Position numbers and translations under genes: made by a program | Notes under the pieces: model-generated | Seen by the model: only the letters and a program-made list of their open reading frames with translations | What the model was told of the DNA's origin: nothing | The model's database searches: none | Source of the DNA: Clostridiales bacterium | GTDB taxonomy: Bacteria > Bacillota > Clostridia > Peptostreptococcales > NVVX01 | Assembly: GCA_021129775.1 (NCBI GenBank) | Contig: JAJOKP010000115.1 | Span: 1-45,995, forward strand | Length of the DNA: 45,995 nucleotides | Direction of reading: 5' to 3' | In this document: positions 44,108 through 45,995 of the stretch, in pieces | How positions within the stretch are numbered: position 1 is the first letter of the stretch | How the letters are laid out: the number at the start of each line of letters is the position of its first letter

Positions 44108-44469
44108 TTTTAACAGATGATAAATGGAGTGGATACATTATTTCGCAGCTTTTATCTAACGCTGTAAAGCATACCCCTACAGGAGGCACTATAAATATAT
44201 CTGTATCTAAAATAGATGAAAAAATAAAAGTTGCTATAAAGAATCTTGGAAAAGGAATCAAGTCAGCTAATCTAGTTAATATATTTAATAGAGGATATAC
44301 ATCAGAAGATTTTAGAAGTGGTTCCTCGTCAACCAGGTATGGTTTATATTTGTCAAAAAAACTTGCAGACAAATTAGGGCATGAATTATATGTTACTTCA
44401 GAATATGGCGAATATGCGGAATTTCATCTGCTTTTCAATATTAAGAATAACGGAGTGACAAAAATGTAA
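44083..44469 (+). CDS. BceS-like sensor kinase, ATP-binding part in shifted frame
   Basis: The catalytic HATPase domain of the kinase: N-box QLLSNAVKHTPTGGT, then GKGIKSANLVNIFNRGYTSE and the G-box region RYGLYLSKKLADKLGHELYV. The first start codon, GTG 44083, has no ribosome site, and the coding match extends upstream to about 44071 (KISLVLDKDN). It is a severed piece of the gene starting at 43472. It ends at 44469 in the first unit of a 21-base tandem repeat. Confidence 0.78.
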   Translation: MLDKDNYIVLTDDKWSGYIISQLLSNAVKHTPTGGTINISVSKIDEKIKVAIKNLGKGIKSANLVNIFNRGYTSEDFRSGSSSTRYGLYLSKKLADKLGHELYVTSEYGEYAEFHLLFNIKNNGVTKM

Positions 44470-44516
44470 GGTTATTTCGTAAGAATGTAAGGTTATTTCG
44501 TAAGAATGTAAGGTTA
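44464..44516 (+). repeat. 21-bp tandem repeat, 2.5 copies
   Basis: ATGTAAGGTTATTTCGTAAG-A repeats at 44464-44484 and 44485-44505, with a partial third copy to 44516. The first copy includes the kinase stop codon. It separates the kinase from the transporter remnant and may be a regulatory site array or a slippage expansion. Confidence 0.85.
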
Positions 44517-44579
44517 ATCGATTTTTGTACAATTGAATTTGAGGTATAATTTGCATATGATGAGCGGAGGAGAATTTGT

Positions 44580-44774
44580 ATGCAAATATTAAAAGCAAAA
44601 AATGTAAGCAAAATGTATGGAACAAAAAAGAATAGGCAATATATGGCACTTAAAAACATATCTTTGGAAGTGAATAAAGGAGATTTTATCGGGATTATGG
44701 GGGCATCTGGTTCGGGGAAAACTACTCTTCTGAATATTATTGGTAGTATTGACAAGCTCACAACAGCTTTATAA
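44580..44774 (+). pseudogene. BceA-like ABC ATPase, truncated after Walker A
   Basis: Only about 62 codons of an antimicrobial-peptide ABC transporter ATPase remain: LKAKNVSKMYGTKKNRQYMA, LKNISLEVNKGDF and the Walker A loop GIMGASGSGKTTLLNIIGSID. The sequence then joins directly to the middle of the permease gene; the signature motif, Walker B and H-loop (about 190 residues) are gone. The start, ATG 44580, keeps a good GGAGGAG ribosome site. The protein cannot hydrolyse ATP. Confidence 0.85.
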
Positions 44775-45995
44775 GAGCAAGAAAAAAAGAAATCTCGACA
44801 TATGTTCTATTTGGTATGGAAAACTCACGAATAGGTAAATTGATGTTTTTAGAAACATTAATCTTAGGTGCGGCAGCAACAGCCGTAGGGATAGCATTTG
44901 GCGTGTTTTTTTCGAAAATTATAACAATGTTTCTTTTGAAAATGACTATGTCTTCATTTAGTGGAGACATATCTTTTTCAATTGGAATAAGTGCTATTAT
45001 TATCACTATCGTATTGTATTTCGGTATATTTTGTTTAATGGGCTTGTCGGGACTTAGAGTTATTAATAAATCTAACCTTGTGGATTTATTTAAAGGAGCA
45101 AAAGTATCAGAAGGTAAATCAGCGGGTTCATATGTTTTACTAGTAATGTCTTTAATCTTAATTTCTTATGGCTATTATTTAGCATTTACTTTGGAAGCAG
45201 AAGAAATTGTTCAGATGATGCTTACAATACTTGTAATAGTGGTTATTGGAACATATCTATTTTTTTGGGGTGGTTTTCAAAAGATATTATATATATTAAA
45301 ATTGAATAAAAAAATATATTATAAAAATGCAAATTTGGTAGCAACTTCATTGCTTGCACATAGGGCAAAAACTATGGCAACAACTATGGCGACAATCGCA
45401 ATACTTGTCGCAATTGGAACAACTGCGATATCATTTGGTTATGTACTTATTCAAACGGCTGAAGAGCAAACCTACGAGCAAAATGGTTTTGATCTTTATT
45501 TTTATACTGGGGACGAAACCTTAACAAACGATGTTCACGCCATATTTGATAAGCATGACAATACTATAGTTGATGAGATTCGCTTTGAAAGGTATATGAC
45601 CCGACCAGAAGGAATTAATATACCAGAAAGGCGCAAGTATTTTTTTGGAAAAGATAGATATTTGAGGGCGTATTCTGAAAGTCAGTACAATGCTATGTTG
45701 ACGTTTCAAAAGATTTAAGTGAACATATCAAGGTTGAACAAGGTAATGTTGTTTTAATTGATAAATATTTTAGGGGCAGAGGTAATTGGGAGAAAGCGAA
45801 ATTGTTATTTTCAGATAGAGAGTTATATGTTAGTATTACTGACGGTTTTACATATAGCTTTGGGAGATTCTTAACTGTGGTGTTCAATGATAATGATTTT
45901 AATGAGTTAACTATTAATGGGGATATTGCGACTGAAATAGAAGGGCTAGAGTCATGGCCGCTAATAGGTATAAACTATACTAATGCGTTTACATC
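44768..45995 (+). pseudogene. BceB-like permease, N-terminally deleted and frameshifted, runs off the window
   Basis: The permease homology begins abruptly at 44768 with FIRARKKEISTYVLFGMENS, a position normally about 80 residues into BceB, right after the BceA fragment. Several membrane helices and the start of the large external domain follow in one frame to TAA 45716-45718 (SESQYNAM...). A second frame then carries on to the window edge (VSKDLSEHIKVEQGNVVLID and so on). Loss of one base near 45700 explains the switch. A downstream internal ATG at 44816 could give a 300-residue product, but an intact permease is impossible. The gene continues beyond the window. Confidence 0.8.

Noticed and set aside
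44464-44516. CRISPR array
   Set aside because: The 21-base units are directly adjacent without spacers; the GAGAATT and PPVPGT repeats are likewise contiguous tandem repeats.

Overview
The window comes from a low-GC, strictly anaerobic-type Firmicute, most likely a member of the Clostridia. The evidence is the gene order (radC-mreBCD-PBP2-minCDE-mgsA; the TIGR03960/TIGR03936 pair and rng; rplU-prp-rpmA; nadD-rsfS-leuS), strong AGGAGG ribosome sites, sigma-A-type TTGACA/TATAAT promoters, a leucine T-box and [FeFe]-hydrogenase-type proteins. Genus cannot be fixed from the sequence. There are no tRNA, rRNA, CRISPR, phage or transposase genes.

Layout. 1-3.2 kb: the 3' part of a Fic-domain gene, a small frameshifted ORF, cysK-cysE (cysteine synthesis) and a YefM-type antitoxin whose YoeB toxin has been reduced to a remnant. 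3.4-5.5 kb: a chemoreceptor. 5.5-7.0 kb, minus strand: an SbtA-type bicarbonate permease with its PII-like SbtB partner. 7.2-16.3 kb: a long shape and division run (Gx transporter, DUF4321, radC, mreB, mreC, mreD, PBP2, minC, minD, minE, mgsA) ended by a clear terminator. 16.7-20.8 kb: TIGR03960 radical SAM, TIGR03936 and ribonuclease G. 21.0-28.9 kb: a secreted surface protein of about 2,600 codons, now cut into four pieces by two in-frame stops and one frameshift. 29.0-30.0 kb: rplU-prp-rpmA. 30.2-34.8 kb: a redox-signalling set (a 2Fe-2S protein, a hydrogenase-like protein with a PAS domain, a SpoIIE-type phosphatase, and a second hydrogenase interrupted by a TAG codon). 35-39 kb: nadD, rsfS and T-box-leuS. 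39.1-42.6 kb: a YheO-type regulator, a corrinoid adenosyltransferase, ndk, a TIGR00266 protein and a radical SAM protein. 42.8-46.0 kb: a Bce-type sensor and ABC transporter locus in decay.

How it fits together. About 25 kb of housekeeping genes are intact, while nearly every accessory gene system carries a lesion: the ORF after fic, yoeB, the giant surface protein, the hydrogenase, and bceS/bceA/bceB. This uneven distribution points to real decay under relaxed selection, although several lesions lie in homopolymers and raw reads should be checked. All three stop codons occur as interruptions and all three also end intact genes, so a changed genetic code does not explain it.

Intergenic DNA holds several repeat families: three long GC-ended palindromes, two copies of a CTGTAGGGGCTCCCC-type element beside GTTGG-rich repeats, and a CTCTGAG-ended nested palindrome. 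The conserved rng-rplU and rpmA-(obgE)-nadD neighbourhoods have been split by the surface-protein gene and the hydrogenase set. The most interesting functional candidates are the hydrogenase-PAS/phosphatase module and the sbtA-sbtB pair in an apparently non-photosynthetic anaerobe.
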